Source of the DNA: Halocaridina rubra
Lineage: Eukaryota; Arthropoda; Malacostraca; Decapoda; Atyidae
DNA: 64,000 nucleotides
Assembly: GCA_037179515.1 (NCBI GenBank)
Contig: JAXCGZ010015127.1
Span: forward strand, 1 to 64,000
Direction: 5' to 3'
Part shown: piece after piece, positions 10,590 to 24,194 of the stretch
Position numbering within the stretch: position 1 is the first letter of the stretch
Layout: every line of letters begins with the position of its first letter
Program-made: the position numbers and the translations under genes
The notes under the pieces: model-generated
The model's database searches: none
What the model was told of the DNA's origin: nothing
Seen by the model: only the letters and a program-made list of their open reading frames with translations

Positions 10590-11640
10590 AACACTGTCAA
10601 AAATTAAAACCTATTTCCAAGAAATTGGGTTGTTAATTAACAAAAGTAAAACACAGTGCATATTTATTGGTTCAAGGTTCCACATAGCACAAATTCCAGA
10701 AAACACAACAATTAATTTTTGCGACAATATTATCACACCTAGCAAAACAGTCAAAAACCTAGGAATTCACTTTGATAACCACATGTTGTTTGATTCCCAC
10801 ATAGATAAAGTATGCAAAAAGGTTACAGGAACATTAATGTACTTATCACGTATAAAAGACAATTTTGAGACTACCACTCGAATAACTGTTGTTGAATCTC
10901 TAGCCCTAAGTCACATTAATTACTGCACTAGTGTTTAGGGAGCTACCACTAAGACTCAGATAAACAGAATACAGAAGCTTATTAATTTTGCAGCTCGAGT
11001 TGCCCTGGGAGGAATAAGAAAATATGACCACATCACACCAGCTCTCAATAAACTTGGGTGGCTGCGGGCAGAAAATAAGGTCGCTTAAGCTATTTATGTT
11101 TTTGTATTCAAAACTTTGGACCATCATTATCCTAGCTGGCCATTTGATTTAAAAACAGTCAGGGATATAAGGGGAACCAACACAAGACAGAGCAGTGAGC
11201 TCTTTATTCACAGAACAAACACAGAAGCAGGTTCAAAGATGATCACTATCAAAGGGCCAACACTCTGGAATAATATTCCAGAGCATCTTAAAAATGCATC
11301 CTCCTTCACAGCTTTCAAAGGCAAACTATAGAGTTTTCTTTTGGACAAAAAGTTGCTGCTCATTAAGAACTAATTATTCTCATTGTAAGGAAACAAATAT
11401 GGAAATGATGCCGATAATAACGATCCTGTATGTAGTGGCATACTTACTACTTTATTATTAACATTTTGGTTAACATTTTTATTACCGCATTATTATTTTC
11501 TATGAAAGCTACATTTAATTTAACTATATGTCTAACCCTCTTATTTATTAGTTTAATTACATGTCTACTTATAAGTTACTATTAATGTTGAATAACCATT
11601 GTACAAAATGGAAATAAATGTTTGTTTGTTTGTTTGTTAT
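10590..11640 (+). mobile_element. 5'-truncated, decayed CR1-group LINE copy
   Basis: The translated sequence parallels the C-terminal half of ORF2 of the LINE at 3-2842 (NKSKTQCIFIG, KNLGIHFDNHM, FAARVALGG, GPTLWNNIPEHL). It has in-frame stops near 10936 and 11087 and a frameshift. A UTR follows and ends in AATAAATGTTTG with a short (TTTG)n tail at about 11618-11638, a typical microsatellite 3' end for this superfamily. Related to, but clearly diverged from, the left-edge copy. Confidence 0.8.
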
Positions 11641-12955
11641 GTTTAGATGTACATAGATATTTTAATGTATTTTTACGCTTACACTGTATAAACTGTATAA
11701 ACCCTCCCTATACTGTTAACAAACCACCCTTTACTTCATAAATAACAGCATGCAAGCATAAATTTATATGACATACTCATGTACATAGGTATTTTTCAAT
11801 TATTTTTACGTTTACTGTATAAACCCTCCCTGCACTGTTAAAAAACCACCCTTTACTTTATAAATAACAGCATGCAACGTAAATTTATATGTACATGATA
11901 GGTAAACTTACCGTGAATGAGGTGGTAATGATGTTTGTAGACCCAAAGATGAAATTATTCCGCAGCCAATAACAGCTTTACGACTGTTATTCATTGAGGC
12001 CAAAATAGCGGCCGACATATCTAAGAGTTTCACCTTATCTGTTATGGTTAACATCTTCCTTTGCCGCTTAGGCTCACTACCAGAAGCCTTAGAAGATGAA
12101 GGATGCTTGGGAGGCATTGCAGAGGTTGAGAAAGTAAAGAAAATAAATCACAAGCACAACGTATTAATAAGCACAACGTGAACGGTGCATACCTGAGTTA
12201 GACTGAACGAGTGAGGCGAGAAAATGGAAGATGGTGCAAGCCTTTGTCCGAAACGCTGATAACGGTATCGTATTTTACATGGTGCAATACTGTTAGTATT
12301 TATGTTTTTTACTATTTTTTACTGTTTTATTATTCTTAGGCTAAGAAATAAGTTTTTTTATCAATAAAATCATGAAACTACTGGAAATTTTAATATATAT
12401 GCTAGCTCATGTAGGTGCGACCCCAATACATTGTACGCTATCGGACACTATTTCACATGATGCAATACTGTGAGTTATATATCTAAATTTATGTTTTTTA
12501 CTATTTTTTACAATTTTATTACTCTTAGGCTAGGAAATACTTGTTTTATCAATAAAATAATGAAAATTTCAATATGTACTATCTCACGTAGGTTCGACCC
12601 TTTTCGTTTTAAGAAACGCTGATACCGGTATCGTATTTTACATGGTGCAATACTGTTAGTATTTATATTTTTTTACTATTTTTTACTGTTTTATTATTCT
12701 TAGGCTAAGAAATAAGTTTTTTTATCAATAAAATCATGAAACTACTGGAAATTTTAATATATATGCTAGCTCACGTAGGTGCGACCCCAATACATTATAC
12801 GCTATCGGACACTATTTCACATGATGCAATACTGTGTTATATATCTAAATTTATGTTTTTAACTATTTTTTTACTGTTTTATTATTCGTAGGCTGGGAAA
12901 TAAATCTTTTTTATCAATTAAATAATGAGTTTTTTTCAATAAAAAAATAAAAATA
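11641..12955 (-). mobile_element. Tigger/pogo-like deletion derivative (left end missing)
   Basis: It shares internal sequence with 17296-18744: the TATAAACCCTCCCT block, the transposase N-terminus and the AACGCTGATA...GGTATCG block. That last block occurs here twice, at 12251 and 12614 (period 363). The TATAAACCCTCCCT segment is also duplicated (about 11690 and 11820). TIRs are not recognisable: the left side abuts the LINE tail and the right side abuts a SINE. Confidence 0.65.
11908..12117 (-). pseudogene. Truncated Tigger transposase N-terminus
   Basis: It starts MPPKHPSSSKASGSEPKRQR and continues into a pipsqueak-type helix-turn-helix start (KVKLLDM), as in CENP-B/Tigger transposases. 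It then diverges into unrelated sequence after about 34 residues. The DDE catalytic domain is absent. A near-identical start occurs at 17540-17722. Confidence 0.7.
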
Positions 12956-13399
<444 letters not shown>

Positions 13400-13563
13400 C
13401 ATCCTACTAGGAATCCTGTTCCATGCATCAGATACTCTACGGTATTACCAAACCAATTTTCATCAATTTCCCTTCTGAACCTAAATTTATCAAGTTTAAA
13501 TCCATTACCCATTACGAGTTCTGGTTTGATCATGAATTTTTAAAACTTTATTAATTATCACCC
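13400..13563 (-). mobile_element. LINE ORF2 C-terminal fragment
   Basis: On the minus strand this reads a GDINKVLKIHD-like block followed by RRREIGENW-type residues, like the tail of a LINE ORF2. The same fragment recurs at about 62160-62335, again next to the composite repeat family, so the two may have moved together. Decayed. Confidence 0.5.
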
Positions 13564-13690
13564 TTGTAATGACCTGTCAGATGTGAAGGGATTATAAAAG
13601 ATGCGTAATGAATATCCAGCTCTCTGCTGGGTTTTAATATACCTCTGCATTACTTTCATGATGTCTATTCCAAAAATTCTCCTTAGATAA

Positions 13691-13754
<64 letters not shown>

Positions 13755-13787
13755 AATAATTTTCCTTTGATGATGATTGTGGAGATG

Positions 13788-13834
<47 letters not shown>

Positions 13835-13905
13835 GAATTTGTAATTAAACCATTATTTTTACAATAAATAATGTAGTTTTGGTTGAATGAACAAGAGTTA
13901 ATTAA

Positions 13906-13968
<63 letters not shown>

Positions 13969-14153
13969 ATTCTATTCTACCCAACCCCCCACACTCTCTT
14001 TGTCCCAGCCAACAAGAGTGGGGCACTGTACAAAGTTATTAAAGTAAATAAACCAACAGATGTACAAAATAATGATGAGCCCTTAATAATAATAATAATA
14101 ATGATGTTGATAATAATCTCCACAATCATCATCAAAGGAAAATTATTGTTGCC

Positions 14154-14245
<92 letters not shown>

Positions 14246-14530
14246 GATCTAAGGAGAATTATTGGAAAAGACATCATGAAAGTAATGCAGAGGTATATTA
14301 AAACCCAACAGAGAGCTGGATATTCATTACACATCTTTTATAATTCCTTCACATCTGACAGGTCATTACACTCTCCATCTCTGTTTCTCTTTACAGCCTG
14401 ATAAAGGCTGTTATATTTTATAATTTTTTTGGCCCATCCTGGCGTCACAATTTTTTTTTTCTCTCCTAAAAAAAATCCGCGATACAGTGAATCCACGATA
14501 GGTGAACTGCGATAGAGCGAGGGATTACTG
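13564..14530. mobile_element. Palindromic composite element with (AAT)n arms and (TC)n centre
   Basis: The left arm (13564-13900) and the inverted right arm (14090-14455) share the blocks CTGTCAGATGTGAAGG, TACCTCTGCATTACTTTCAT and CCTTTGATGATGATTGTGG, each interrupted by an (ATT)n array (13688-13751, 13790-13833; 14152-14244 in the right arm). The centre holds (TC)n at 13909-13964 and a unique CCAACATTCTATTCTACCC block. The right end runs through poly(T) into AACTGCGATAGAGCGAGGG and ends ATTACTG|TA, a Tigger-like terminus. The left terminus is replaced by the LINE fragment. Confidence 0.8.
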
Positions 14531-14559
14531 TACAGTATTTTTAATGAGCGACGCAGGGA

Positions 14560-14770
14560 CAGGAAAGGAAATTACCCTCACCAAGCCTGGAAACGAAGAA
14601 AACATTAAGACAAAGAAAAAGTAAAAGGTTAGGGACAAGGCAGAAATAGGGGAGTGATACACAATAGGAAAAGGACAGGCTGAAAGAATAGTCGAAGTAA
14701 TGAGGACCTAGAGATATGGCAGGATTAAGCTCTGAGATGAGTTATAAGAAACAGGGAAGACAGAAGGAGG
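14560..14770. repeat. Dispersed repeat fragment
   Basis: Purine-rich sequence (AAAAGGTTAGGGACAAGGCA, then ACAGGCTGAAAGAATAG...GAGGATGATAA) matches 57800-58030 (AAAAGGTTAAGGACAAGGCA). Class unknown. Confidence 0.5.
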
Positions 14771-14816
14771 ATGATAAAAGACAAATCCTTTCACTATAGG
14801 ATTCAAAATGACTTGC

Positions 14817-14939
14817 CTGAAATTCCCTTCCTGCTAACTCGGCAGTTGTCAAAAATTCATCAACATGAGTTTGCTCTGTAATAGAGTTAAAGTCTATGCG
14901 ATTCCAGTCTTGACCATCTTGGAGCTCTGCTGTATGCAA
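14817..14939 (-). CDS. LSG1: LSG1 exon 2 (large-subunit GTPase 1), GC-AG intron follows
   Basis: LSG1 is the cytoplasmic GTPase that releases the export adaptor NMD3 from pre-60S ribosomal subunits. This 41-codon exon reads LHTAELQDGQDWNRIDFNS and then TEQTHVDEFLTTAELAG, matching the conserved N-terminal block of metazoan LSG1. The acceptor is a long pyrimidine tract ending CTAG. The exon starts and ends in phase 0. The downstream donor is CAG|GCAAGT, a GC donor with otherwise perfect consensus. Exon 1 is 5.5 kb upstream at 20414-20509. Exon 3 and the GTPase domain are not found in the remaining 14.8 kb, so intron 2 must run past the left edge or the gene is broken. Confidence 0.9.
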
Positions 14940-15218
14940 CTAGAAAAAAGAAAAGAAAAAAAGAGACAATCATTAATCAAACTTATACTTCAAGAAAATA
15001 AATAAGAAAATCAGACTGATAAAGCCCATTACAGGGAGTCCCCAGTTTATGTGGTCCCCAAGTTACACGATACCAACATTTCAATAGAGGACCATAAATT
15101 AATAAATCAATATTTTTACTTACCTGGCTTGTGTGGTAAATACAAATTTCACGCACTGAAAAGTTTGTGAGCATGGTGGATAAATACACTGCTAACAGCA
15201 CTGCTGTATTCGTATATA

Positions 15219-15533
15219 CAGACACTCCCCAACTTACGAATGAGTTAGGTTCCATAAGTCCGTTAGTAAGAAGAATTGTTTGTAAGTTGAGAATACTTAA
15301 AAAGTAATGGACAGTACACATATATGCAGGACTGTATAGTACTTATGCTGAAGACACTTAACTACTATGTAAAGCATAAAGTATACTGTATAAATGAATT
15401 TGAATACAGTAATAATAATGTAATTACACAATACAGTGCAGTAACACATACATTTATACAAGGGTAGGTAATGGGTAGGATTTTTTCCGTATCTGTGAAT
15501 GTTCATAACTCGGTTGTTCGTAAGTTGGGGAGC
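15219..15533. mobile_element. Nested short TIR element (MITE-like)
   Basis: The left end TA|CAGACACTCCCCAACTTACG is mirrored by GTTCGTAAGTTGGGGAG at 15513-15532. Length is about 315 bp with no coding capacity. It splits the subterminal sequence of the larger Tigger element, so it is the younger insertion. Confidence 0.65.
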
Positions 15534-15868
15534 TTTTGCATAAGTTAATTGCTTTATTTATTAATTTGTATATGTATTTGGTTATATGAAGGATTATATT
15601 AAATTTATTTACAAAATTACCAAACACATAGACGTAAATATGATTTTAAGCGGAACAGTTTGTTGAGCATGGCAGACAAGTATGTTGTCACACACCATTG
15701 TTGTATATGTATATATCAAGTTAATGGTTTTACTTATCTATTTGTTTATGTATTTGGTTATTTGAAGGAATTAAATTTAAATTATATACAAAACTACCAA
15801 ATACATAGCCGTAAATACGATTTTCTTGCGAAATAGTTTGTTGAGCGTCACTAAAGAATACGTCAGTC

Positions 15869-16550
15869 ATGCGGCATCAAACTAAGAAAAACCATCACTC
15901 AACTTACTCCCTCATGCCATATTATTATTGTCCTCATCTACTCTCTAGATGGTTTCGATCGTGTTCTCTCGTTCTTGACATTACTCTGCCTACAGAGTGT
16001 AGTGGTGATATTTCTGATGGCAGTGCTGCGAAGAAAAGGCAAACCATCACCATGGAAATTAAAGTTGAAATAGTAAAACACTCGGAATAAAGAAAATGCT
16101 ACGAATATTAGCTGATCACGGGTTAGCCCGTTTGACCGTGGCAACAATCATTAAGGATAAGGATCGCATCCTTGAACAGGTGAGAGGTTCTGCTACTATG
16201 ATGTCCACTGTGATTAAAGCAGTGTAGTGGCCTTATGATCAAGATGGAGAGATTGCTAGCTATTTGGTTTGATGACCAGCATCGATGGCATATCCCAGTG
16301 AGCCTCATGTTGATACACGGAGAGGCTAAAAGATTGTTCAATGCAGGGAAGAGTGAAAAGGAGGAAGGGAGTGAAAGTGAAGAGCTTGTGGCCAATAGGG
16401 GTTTTAAGAGACGTTCTAATTTGTATAACCTAAGAGTGCAAAGTGAAGCTGCTAAGAAGCGTATGCCAAGTCGTACATACATCACCAAAGAGGATATGAC
16501 AGCACCAGCCCATAGTCAGCAAGGAGAGACTGACTTTGCATTTGGGAGAT
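15869..16550 (+). pseudogene. Decayed Tigger transposase, internally deleted
   Basis: An N-terminal helix-turn-helix region (KKRQTITMEIKVEIVKHSE, stop, then LADHGLARLTVATIIKDKD) is followed after a stop and frameshift by a CENP-B-type second DNA-binding region (LLAIWFDDQHRWHIPVSLML, FKRRSNLYNLRVQSEAA). It jumps directly to KKRMPSRTYIT, which in intact Tigger transposases lies after the first catalytic Asp. The catalytic core is therefore deleted. Two stops and at least one frameshift confirm it is dead. Confidence 0.8.
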
Positions 16551-16581
16551 AATGCTGCAAGAGACTAAGCTGAAGCTCTTG

Positions 16582-16773
16582 TTAGTGTACTTGGCAGAAA
16601 ATCCAAGGGCACTCAAGGGCATTTGGAAGGGTCAACTGCCTGTCATCTGGAACTAAAACAAGAAGGCTTCTTCTTCCCCCCTTTCCCATTTTCACAGCAT
16701 TAAACACTCTATTTGCTCTCTCCTGAATCAACAGGAGACTCACAGTGATGCACCGTTGATGCTGGTCATCCAA
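16582..16773 (-). pseudogene. Inverted Tigger transposase fragment
   Basis: MDDQHQRCITVSLLLIQERA resembles the DNA-binding region translated at 16250-16330 but lies on the opposite strand. It is part of the inverted right half of the 15032-17143 element. Confidence 0.65.
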
Positions 16774-17144
16774 CTAAAACATCAATAAGATCTTCTTACA
16801 AATCATGTTGAAAGTATGTAATTACAGTAAATTTCACATAAAATCTTATTAACAGCAATGTGCTTGGTAATTTTGTAAATAAATTCAATATAATCCTTTA
16901 ATACAAGCAAATACATAAACACATAAATAAACCCATTAACTTTGTATATACGAATACAGTTGTGCTGCTAACAGCAATTTCGTCCGCCGCGCTCACAAAC
17001 TGTTCAGTACGCGCAGTTTGAATTTACCGCACAATCCAGGTAGGTCGAAAAATTTATATATTAATGATTCATTAATCATATATTGGCCTCAGACGTAACA
17101 GCGGTACAACTTAAATCGGAATGACATAAAATGGGGACCCCCTA

Positions 17145-18744
<1,600 letters not shown>

Positions 18745-18807
<63 letters not shown>
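18745..18807. repeat. (TA)n array at Tigger right junction
   Basis: It starts exactly at the TA that follows the terminal CACTG of the 17296-18744 element. Confidence 0.95.
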
Positions 18808-20008
18808 TCTTGATTCTTCAATAGTATTTTGCTTTGACTACGCCACTCCCCTTTATAAGGGGAAAAATGGCTCATATATATTGATAGATATACATATAAT
18901 CCCATACCACCCTAGTGATTTAACAAGTGGAAAAATAACAATATTTGTATAAATGGCAGAATATCCAAGGGCACTCAACTAATATTAGCAACAGCATATA
19001 AACAGCTTTTCCTTTTTACTGACTGGATAACAAAGAACAGTTCTAAAATATTTTAGTAAAAATACTGACTATGATACCTCAGTAACGGTAGTAATGCAGA
19101 ATATCTGTGAACTTGTTACTCAACTATTTTACTGTAAAATGCATGAAAATCGCAAAATCATTGATGATAAATTATTTTCATGTGGTAGCGTCCGTGACTC
19201 TGAGGCATCAGGTCGAGGGTTCGCGCCCCGTCACGGTCTGAGGTTAGCAAGGGCATGCACTCAGGGTAAGGATTACATCTGCCAAAACAAGTCCTTCGTA
19301 TAGGGCAACCGTCCTAGCCCTTAGTAGAAAAGGGAGTCCGTGACGTAAAACCGGAACAATAGTAGTGACATCTTAATAAGTACAGTGCAATATATAAATT
19401 TCACACTTTAAGGACCAAGTAAGCATATTGGGGTTTTGAGCAAACAAAATATTATTAATACTGAACTTCTTCATAGCTGACATTGTATCCATTACACAAA
19501 TCACGGTAAACTTTTAGAAGAGGGGATTAAAAAGAAAAGAGTAGAAAAAAACACATTTATGGTGTGTCCTAACCTAACCTATCCTCACCTAGGGGAATGC
19601 ATCCTCCCTAGCTGGGGGCTTCATATTCCATTAATTCCCATAACTAAAATAATACCCAAATCACAACTTAGTGGCCTAGTTTCTGCTCAAGCCATGTTAA
19701 AATTGGATTTGAAAAATTAATCTAATAAGAACCGGGTGACTGCTATTGGAGAACTACTCAAAAAATATGATTCAATTGATGGACACAATGAGGAGATTAT
19801 GAAAGGAATATTCTTAAACCTAAAACTTAAAATAGTCATAAATCAATAAACCATGGATACATGGGAGTGTAAGAATCTTCAATGCACATATTTTCACTGT
19901 GCCTCTAACAAATGCAGGTTGAGCTTGGCGCGCGTACGACTGCTTAAAGAAAAAGGAATTCATTGGTGAAACAAATAATAATCAGCAATACCATCCATAC
20001 CCTATAAT
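18808..20008. other. LSG1 intron 1; one SINE, otherwise nothing recognised
   Basis: Apart from the tRNA-like SINE at 19187-19325, I see no coding signal or known repeat. A CACTCCCCTTTATAAGGGGA block near 18845 resembles short sequences near 6070 and 44835. Confidence 0.5.
19187..19325 (+). mobile_element. tRNA-derived SINE fragment
   Basis: A GGTAGCGTCCGTGAC A-box-like region and a GAGGGTTCGCGCCCCG B-box-like region lie 35-40 bp apart, followed by a non-tRNA body. It differs from the two other SINE types in the window. Confidence 0.5.
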
Positions 20009-20498
20009 AAACTATATCATTAAAAGAGATGCTTCCATTAAGAGTGGTTGAAATCAGATACAAATATAACAGACTAATATACAGTATTTAACTTACTGAC
20101 TTAAACATTCAATGGCCAGTAAGTTACCACTCACAATAACCAACGCAATAGAAACAGATGACGACCCCAGTTCAACATTGAAAATTAAAAAAAAAAAAAA
20201 ATTGGAATCGTTTTATACACCTCTCCTTCACTTCAAATATGAGTTAGGTTGGGTGACTTTGGTTACTTTGATTGCGTTGTGTGCATAAAATGAATATATA
20301 CAAATTTCACTCCCAATGGAAGACGAGTTTAATAACAAAAGTTTAACAATGTTAAAAAAAAAACTGTAATTCTTCACTAAGGGTGTGAAATAAATTAATG
20401 AAAATATTCTCACCAAAGAGTCACCAGATCTATTTTTCTTGCCGAATCTATCCTTGATGATACTCCTTCCGAGGTCTGCTGACCCTTTATTTCCCTTT
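20009..20498. repeat. Segmental duplication, copy 1
   Basis: About 490 bp covering LSG1 intron-1 start and most of exon 1. It is repeated at 21841-21943 plus 26940-27346, where it is interrupted by the gypsy element. Copies differ by scattered substitutions and poly(A) length. This copy shows the uninterrupted pre-insertion sequence CTTAAACATTCAATGG near 20100. Confidence 0.9.
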
Positions 20499-20509
20499 TT
20501 ACCTCCCAT
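20414..20509 (-). CDS. LSG1: LSG1 exon 1 (large-subunit GTPase 1)
   Basis: Thirty-two codons start at ATG (20509) in a good context (AAAATGG). They read MGGKKGNKGSADLGRSIIKD and a basic tail to GDSL, then a donor TTG|GTGAGA. Length, basic character and the GxSLGR-like motif match the metazoan LSG1 N-terminus. The phase-0 junction to exon 2 gives a continuous 73-residue product. The sequence upstream of the ATG is unique relative to the duplicate, so this is probably the functional first exon. The promoter should lie in 20510-20980, which contains an ACGGAAG ETS-like motif near 20530; this is weak evidence. Confidence 0.88.
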
Positions 20510-20989
20510 TTTTGTGTCTTGGATAGTATTACGGAAGATCGACGTTCCACATGTTAACCACTGAACGCCTTATTTATGTCACGTATCTTCTTAGCAGTAC
20601 AAGAAATATTTGCAGACGGGCTTCGGGGCAGCCTTTCTTACTCCTCTCCACTATTTTCGTCGGGTCCTTTGGGAGGAGGGAAGAACGGGAATTCTCTGAG
20701 AGTAACTGCTAGCTCAGTATTTTGTCAGAACAATTTAACTTGGACAAGTATGAGGACAATGATGGACCAAGGAAAGAATCTAAAGAAAAATGATGGTGTA
20801 CAGGTCCAATCACATTTTGTATGAATAATCGCAGGTAGCAATTGAAATGGTTATTAAGTCACATCATTTGTTCTTTTAATGCCACTGGCAATGGTAAAAA
20901 AAAAAAAAAAAAAAAAGAGCGAGAGAAAAAAGAGCATAAAGAGCGAATTGTTTTTAATTTACAATCAACCACCAGTCTTCACCGAATAA
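20510..20989. other. LSG1 5' flank, probable promoter region
   Basis: It has a relatively higher GC content and CpG density than its surroundings at 20540-20720. No TATA box in an obvious position. It ends in poly(A) and (GA)-rich sequence (20894-20945). Confidence 0.4.
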
Positions 20990-21835
20990 CTACTTACGAA
21001 CATTGTGTCTATCATAAATTATTACATTTTATATGATATGACATATTTTGGAGACTTCCATGTACACCATAGTAAGCGGCTTAATACTTCTCACACTGAT
21101 ATGGGAGGAAGTGAGACTCTTGCTTTCTCCATTACTCACGATCTGAAGCAAATTATCAAATATCCTACTCGTGTTCCCGATCGTCTCGAACATGCAGTTA
21201 ACATTCTTGACGTATTTCTCACTTCTAACCCTTACAAACTACTTTTATTCTATGATTTCCTCTTTTGGTGAATCTGACCACTCTGTGATATTCTCCTCCA
21301 TTTTTGCTCCCCCTCCACCAATCTCTCCTACTCAACTCCACCTTTGGCACTTTGAGCATACCCAACGTGAAGATTTGAGTAACTTCCTCTTCGAATTCCC
21401 ATGGGATGACTACTGCTTTCAATCCCGCAACCCTGATCAGATAGCCCAAAAAGTTGCCGAAATCATAGCCTCGGGAATGGGGGCATACATCCCCTCCTCT
21501 GAGAAATCTTTTTCCCCCCCTAATCCTTGGTTTGACCGTGCCTGCTCCATGGCTATTCAGGCCAGGGATCAGGCACACTGGTCATGTCAAGCCTCTTATT
21601 CTGATTTAATTTGTTCTGCTTAACTCCTCTCCCACTGACAAATGTTTCTGATCCTTAGCTAAAACCCTCTCCAAAAACTTCTGTAATGCAAGCTTACCCC
21701 TTCTCATTCATACTGTGGTTCTAAAGCTTGCTCTCCCACTGACAAAGCCACTCTCTTTGGCTCTCATTTTTCTGCCAACTCTTCTGTAAACTATTCCAGC
21801 GCCCCTGTCCCTCAATATTTACGTCCTTCTAACCC
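20990..21835 (+). mobile_element. LINE endonuclease-domain fragment (Jockey-like)
   Basis: It translates in shifting frames as an APE endonuclease tail ([47 protein letters not shown]). A linker region follows (FPWDDYCFQSRNPDQIAQ, NPWFDRACSMAIQARD). At least three frameshifts or stops. The RT domain is missing. The SDH motif of the endonuclease is preserved. Confidence 0.75.
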
Positions 21836-21840
21836 TATGA

Positions 21841-21943
21841 TATATAAACTATATAATTAAAAGAGATGCTTCCATTAAGAGTAGTTGAAGTCAGATACAA
21901 ATATAACAGACTAATATACAGTATTTAACATACTGACTTAAAC
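21841..21943. repeat. Segmental duplication copy 2, left part
   Basis: Matches 20009-20110. It is cut at CTTAAAC by the gypsy LTR. Confidence 0.85.
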
Positions 21944-22136
21944 TGTAAAGGTTTGTACTAATAATAAGCATAAATCATGGCTTCCAGTTTATTGTTGCAA
22001 GATGGGTGCCGGTTGGCTCAATCAATATAAACATTAGAAAACCAACAACGGGTATAAGTACAATGAAAACAAAAGAGATGCGATAAAGGGAATAAGCTTA
22101 TTATAAATAAAGGATTACATCACTTATATCATAACA
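21944..22136 (-). repeat. Gypsy 3' LTR
   Basis: 193 bp with TG...CA ends, near-identical to 26747-26939. Confidence 0.95.
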
Positions 22137-22239
22137 TTCTTTCCCCTAGAATTTGCAATACATCACATATAAAATAAATCATCAACTTCTTAAAACAAGG
22201 CACACATGAAAATTCTATATAAGGAGTTCAAAACACTAT

Positions 22240-23490
22240 TTACAAATTAAGACGATCAGGGGGCTTGATATTTCTCTGAGACCTTCTCACTACTGGAGTC
22301 TGTATAAGTAACTCATCACATGCACTATTACTTACATCTCTTGAAGGTACATTAATAACATCTCTTGAAAGTACACCATTTGTTTCTATAATATTAGAAT
22401 TGGTTGTTAATTCACTAGGAACACTTGTTACAACAGGATTATCAGCTTCAATTTCACTTACAACAGGATTATCATAATCATTATTCAACATTTCATTATT
22501 GGACTGATTGAAATCTCCAAAATATCTATGCATCAATTGATCAGAATGTCTTTTCCATATCATATTCCCTGAACAATGTACTTGCACTTTATAATTTCTT
22601 AAACCCAATACTTCTACAATTCTACCTTCCACCCATAGTGGACCTTTACCATAGTTACGTGCAAACACAGCATCATCAACTTTGTACATGTCTTCTTCAT
22701 ATGGAAGACTATCATTACATTCTTTACTTTCTTTCAGCTTTACATCTACGGTACCTCTGAAATTTCTATTAAACATAATCTCTGCAGGAGCTTTTCCTGT
22801 AGCAGAATGTACAGTTCTTCTATAGTTATAAAGAAAACGACAAACTCTAGTAGTATAATCTCCCTCTTTAAATTTTCTTAAACCCTCCTTAAATGTCCTT
22901 ACAGCTCTTTCTGCAAGACCATTAGAGGCTGGATGATAAGGGGCAGGACAAACATGTTTTATACCATTCTTTTGCAAAAACACCTTCATTTCCTGTGATA
23001 CAAAATTAGGAGCATTATCTGACACTATCATGTCTGGCAAGCCAAAATTAGAAAATACTTTCCTTAGGTGATTTATAGTGACACCAGATGTTGCAGAACT
23101 AGAGAACTGTATATCTAAGAACTTACTATAAGAATCAATGACAATTAGAAAATATTTACCATCAATAGGACCTGCATAGTCCATATGGACCCTAGACCAT
23201 GGTTTTCCCATATTAGGCCATGACAAAGTATTAGCTGGTGGTTGTTTATAATTCTTAAAACAAATATTACAATTCTTTGTCATCTCTGCAAGGTCTTGGT
23301 CAATCTTTGGCCACCAAACCCATTTCCTAGCCTCTGCTTTCATGGCATTTATTCCATTATGACCATTATGTAAATGAGTCAATATCTTACACCTCAACTC
23401 TACAGGTATTACAATACGATTCCTGTATAACACTACATCATTATGAAGAGACAATTCATCTTTAACATTACAATATTCCATGGGTAACAA
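22240..23490 (-). pseudogene. Gypsy integrase region of pol
   Basis: A 416-codon open segment. An HHCC zinc-binding region (LTHLHNGHNG ... NCNICF) precedes the catalytic core. The DDE residues are visible in HMDYAGPID, VSDNAPNFV and HPASNGLAERAV. After the core is a GPLWVEGRIVEVLG segment like the GPY/F module, then a low-complexity tail ending RRSQRNIKPPDRL. Intact in itself but out of frame with the RNase H segment, so no full polyprotein is made. A stray ATG in the overlap defines its computed start. Confidence 0.88.
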
Positions 23491-24137
23491 ATTATTTCCT
23501 TAGACCAACCAAATCTTAGACAATTAATTAACTGAGACATCACTTTATCTTTCTTATTATATTGTCTAATTACCTTATAAGAAATTTCATCAAAATCAAG
23601 CAATTCCACTAATCTTACATACTCAGCAGGAATCCCATACTGAATTTCATCTTCTACTGGAAGACGGCTAAGTGCATCGGCAATAACATTTTCCTTTCCA
23701 GGTTTATGCACTAGATCAAAGTCATATTGAGAAAGTAACAAAGCCCATCTTTGTATCCTAGAACTGGCATTCTGAGGAATTGGCTTATCTTTACCAAACA
23801 ATCCTAAAAGTGGTTTATGGTCCGTTCTGGCCATAAATTTTCTACCCAAAAGAAAATATCTAAATCTTTTGACAGCGAAAATCAAGGACAATCCTTCTTT
23901 ATCCAACTGTGAATATTTCATCTCAGCACTACTCAATTTCTTACTTGCAAAATAAATAGGTCTTTCTACTCCATTGACCTTTTGCAATAACACACATCCT
24001 ACACCAACAGGTGAAGCATCAACTTCTACAATCAAGGGATATGACCCATCAAAATTTACTAACACTTTAGAGTCTACAAAATTGCTTAAGACATTTAAAT
24101 GCATTCTGTTCAATCTTTGTCCATTTAAACTTGGCAT
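23433..24137 (-). pseudogene. Gypsy RNase H region of pol
   Basis: Open for 234 codons. It begins in the RT connection, then RNase H with VEVDASPVGVG, KLSSAEMKYSQLDKEGL, FRYFLLGRKF and TDHKPLLGLF, then ADALSRLP at the integrase junction. It is frameshifted relative to RT (near 24150-24220) and to integrase (near 23460). Confidence 0.88.
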
Positions 24138-24194
24138 CTTTTTTTCAATAAATCATACAATGGAGCTGATTTAGTTGAAAAATTCTTAATAAAT

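Larger units (their letters stand above)
15032..17143. mobile_element. Tigger-like element with long inverted arms
   Basis: The left end is TA|CAGGGAGTCCCC and the right end is the inverse, GGGGACCCCCT. Subterminal blocks are also inverted copies of each other over several hundred bp (TTACCTGG.TTGTG.GGTAAAT, GTTTGTGAGC, CTGTATTCGTATATAC). Inside are a plus-strand transposase remnant (15869-16550) and an oppositely oriented transposase fragment (16773-16582). This suggests two head-to-head partial copies sharing one mobile unit. A smaller TIR element (15219-15533) is nested in the left arm. Confidence 0.7.

Noticed and set aside
14101..14334. Poly-Ile and poly-Tyr ORFs
   Set aside because: Translations of (AAT)n.
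19570..19590. CCTAACCTAACC, resembling the arthropod telomere repeat
   Set aside because: Only two to three imperfect units inside unique DNA; chance or an old repair scar cannot be separated.
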